From positions 541,874 through 605,873 of the forward strand of contig NC_031478.1 in NCBI RefSeq assembly GCF_000006565.2: a DNA stretch of 64,000 bases, written 5' to 3'. A model generated the notes under the pieces. That model saw only the letters and a list, made by a program, of their open reading frames with translations. It made no database searches and was not told where the DNA came from. Shown one piece after another: positions 62,937-64,000 of this stretch (its first letter is position 1; every line of letters begins with the position of its first letter). Position numbers and translations under genes: made by a program. This DNA is from Toxoplasma gondii ME49 (lineage: Eukaryota; Apicomplexa; Conoidasida; Eucoccidiorida; Sarcocystidae).

Positions 62937-64000
62937 AGTCTTGCGTCCGCTATTGGCTTTGCTTACATCAACCTCGAGACAACAGTGACAACTCAGATAC
63001 CATTGTGGCCAGGTCCACCGTACTGGAATCCATTCCCAGAGATGAGCCTTCTCTACACATGCAACAAGGGGTGGTACCTACTCGAGTCCTCAATTCAAGT
63101 TGAAGAGCCCTCTAGCGGCAGCTTGTACTGTTACACACAGGGCCCCACACTCCTGACAATTCCACTGCGCGTTTTGAAGAATCTGCATGCGTCTGACAAG
63201 CCGTAACGGTGGCCACTCACTGGGGTGGATCTGCCGCATGCCGATATGTAGAAAGGATTCTCAGAGCGTAGACATGAGACGAAACGCAATCCGGATTCGA
63301 CATACAGAACAAGGCGTTGTAGAGCAGCAGCCAGGCCGTCAACGCGAGACAGGGCTCCAGCATCCAGTCAAACTGTTTATTTGTCCTTATCCGACGCAGA
63401 GGCGACTTGCTTCAATGGCCGCGCCGAGCACGCGATGCACTCGAGATGCTGACAGCATAATAAACGCATGAGAAAAAAAAAACCAAGAGTGTTACTGTCA
63501 CATCGTGCTGGTGCATTTATGTCTGAGGGCAGTGTAGGGACGTTCAAGAAATGTTTCAGGTTGACGGCATTCACGGCACATGCCAGTAGATCTTGTAAAT
63601 CTTCCAACACCTAGGGTGGATTCCTGCAGTATGGTCTTACATGAGGGAACCTACTTTTACTGAGGTCGCCACATCCACGAGCCTTCCTTCTCTGTCTTTG
63701 CACAGTGGTCGTGTTGGCGCTGAAGCTTGATTACATTAAGGGACGTTGCGATATTGGCTTGTTTTTTAGGGTACGTAGCGGCGTCAAACGGCTGCTGCGA
63801 GCCTAGCGATCTTCCTATAGAACTGCGTGGAATACAGGAAGCGCGTTTTACGCGACTGTGTAAACACCACCCGTTAAAAGATTCTCGAAGTTGCTTTCCG
63901 CTTTCCCAGACTCATTTACCTTTTCCGCTCTACTATTACTGTTCGTATCTTCTTTTAGTATCCTCGGCGGCCGTTAACAGTCGAGCCACCGCGTCCAGTT
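62937..64000. other. Sequence downstream of DUS3
   Basis: About 1.1 kb after the DUS3 stop, expected to start with its 3' UTR. I see no supportable coding exon, RNA gene or repeat before the window ends. Confidence 0.55.

Noticed and set aside
1..64000. CRISPR arrays, insertion sequences, riboswitches, bacterial operons
   Set aside because: None seen. The architecture is eukaryotic throughout, and the only direct repeats are microsatellites and homopolymers.

Overview
The window is nuclear DNA of a tissue-cyst-forming coccidian (Toxoplasma/Hammondia/Neospora type). The signs are multi-exon genes with GT-AG introns and pyrimidine-rich acceptors, GC-rich exons full of Ser/Gly/Ala/Glu low-complexity insertions, AT microsatellites in introns, and long gene-poor spacers. 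No prokaryotic operon features are present. Gene models were built by joining exons whose splice phases agree and whose products match known families. There was no transcript evidence, so UTR limits are unknown.

Layout: (1) 1-6678 (+): 3' part of a large low-complexity protein of unknown function, its 5' end lost at the window edge. (2) 10850-14529 (+): START (StAR-related lipid-transfer) domain protein, 3 exons, 990 aa. (3) 17935-34994 (+): an 11-exon gene for a predicted 3,945-aa chromatin protein that joins a DNMT1-type RFTS domain, DDT, WHIM and WSD modules typical of ISWI-partner subunits, and a C-terminal BRWD/PHIP-like CryptoTudor region. All ten splice junctions keep the frame. (4) 38262-39388 (-): TMEM14-family four-helix membrane protein, 2 exons, 110 aa. 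(5) 41616-50986 (-): UTP4/Cirhin, a WD40 subunit of the small-subunit processome, about 14 exons, one of which does not close in frame. (6) 53080-62936 (+): DUS3, tRNA-dihydrouridine synthase, 12 exons, 1,220 aa.

How the genes relate: UTP4 and DUS3 are divergent, with about 2.1 kb between their start codons. One acts in rRNA maturation and the other in tRNA modification, so shared ribosome-biogenesis control is plausible but unproven. The chromatin gene and TMEM14 converge on a roughly 3.3-kb spacer. The remaining spacers (6679-10849, 14530-17934, 34995-38261, 39389-41615, 62937-64000) hold no gene I can support.

Most notable observations: the RFTS-DDT-WHIM-WSD-CryptoTudor fusion; a 71-nt AT-rich tRNA-Gly(UCC)-like sequence of plastid type inside an intron of the tRNA-modifying DUS3 gene; and an apparent one-base frame discrepancy in UTP4.
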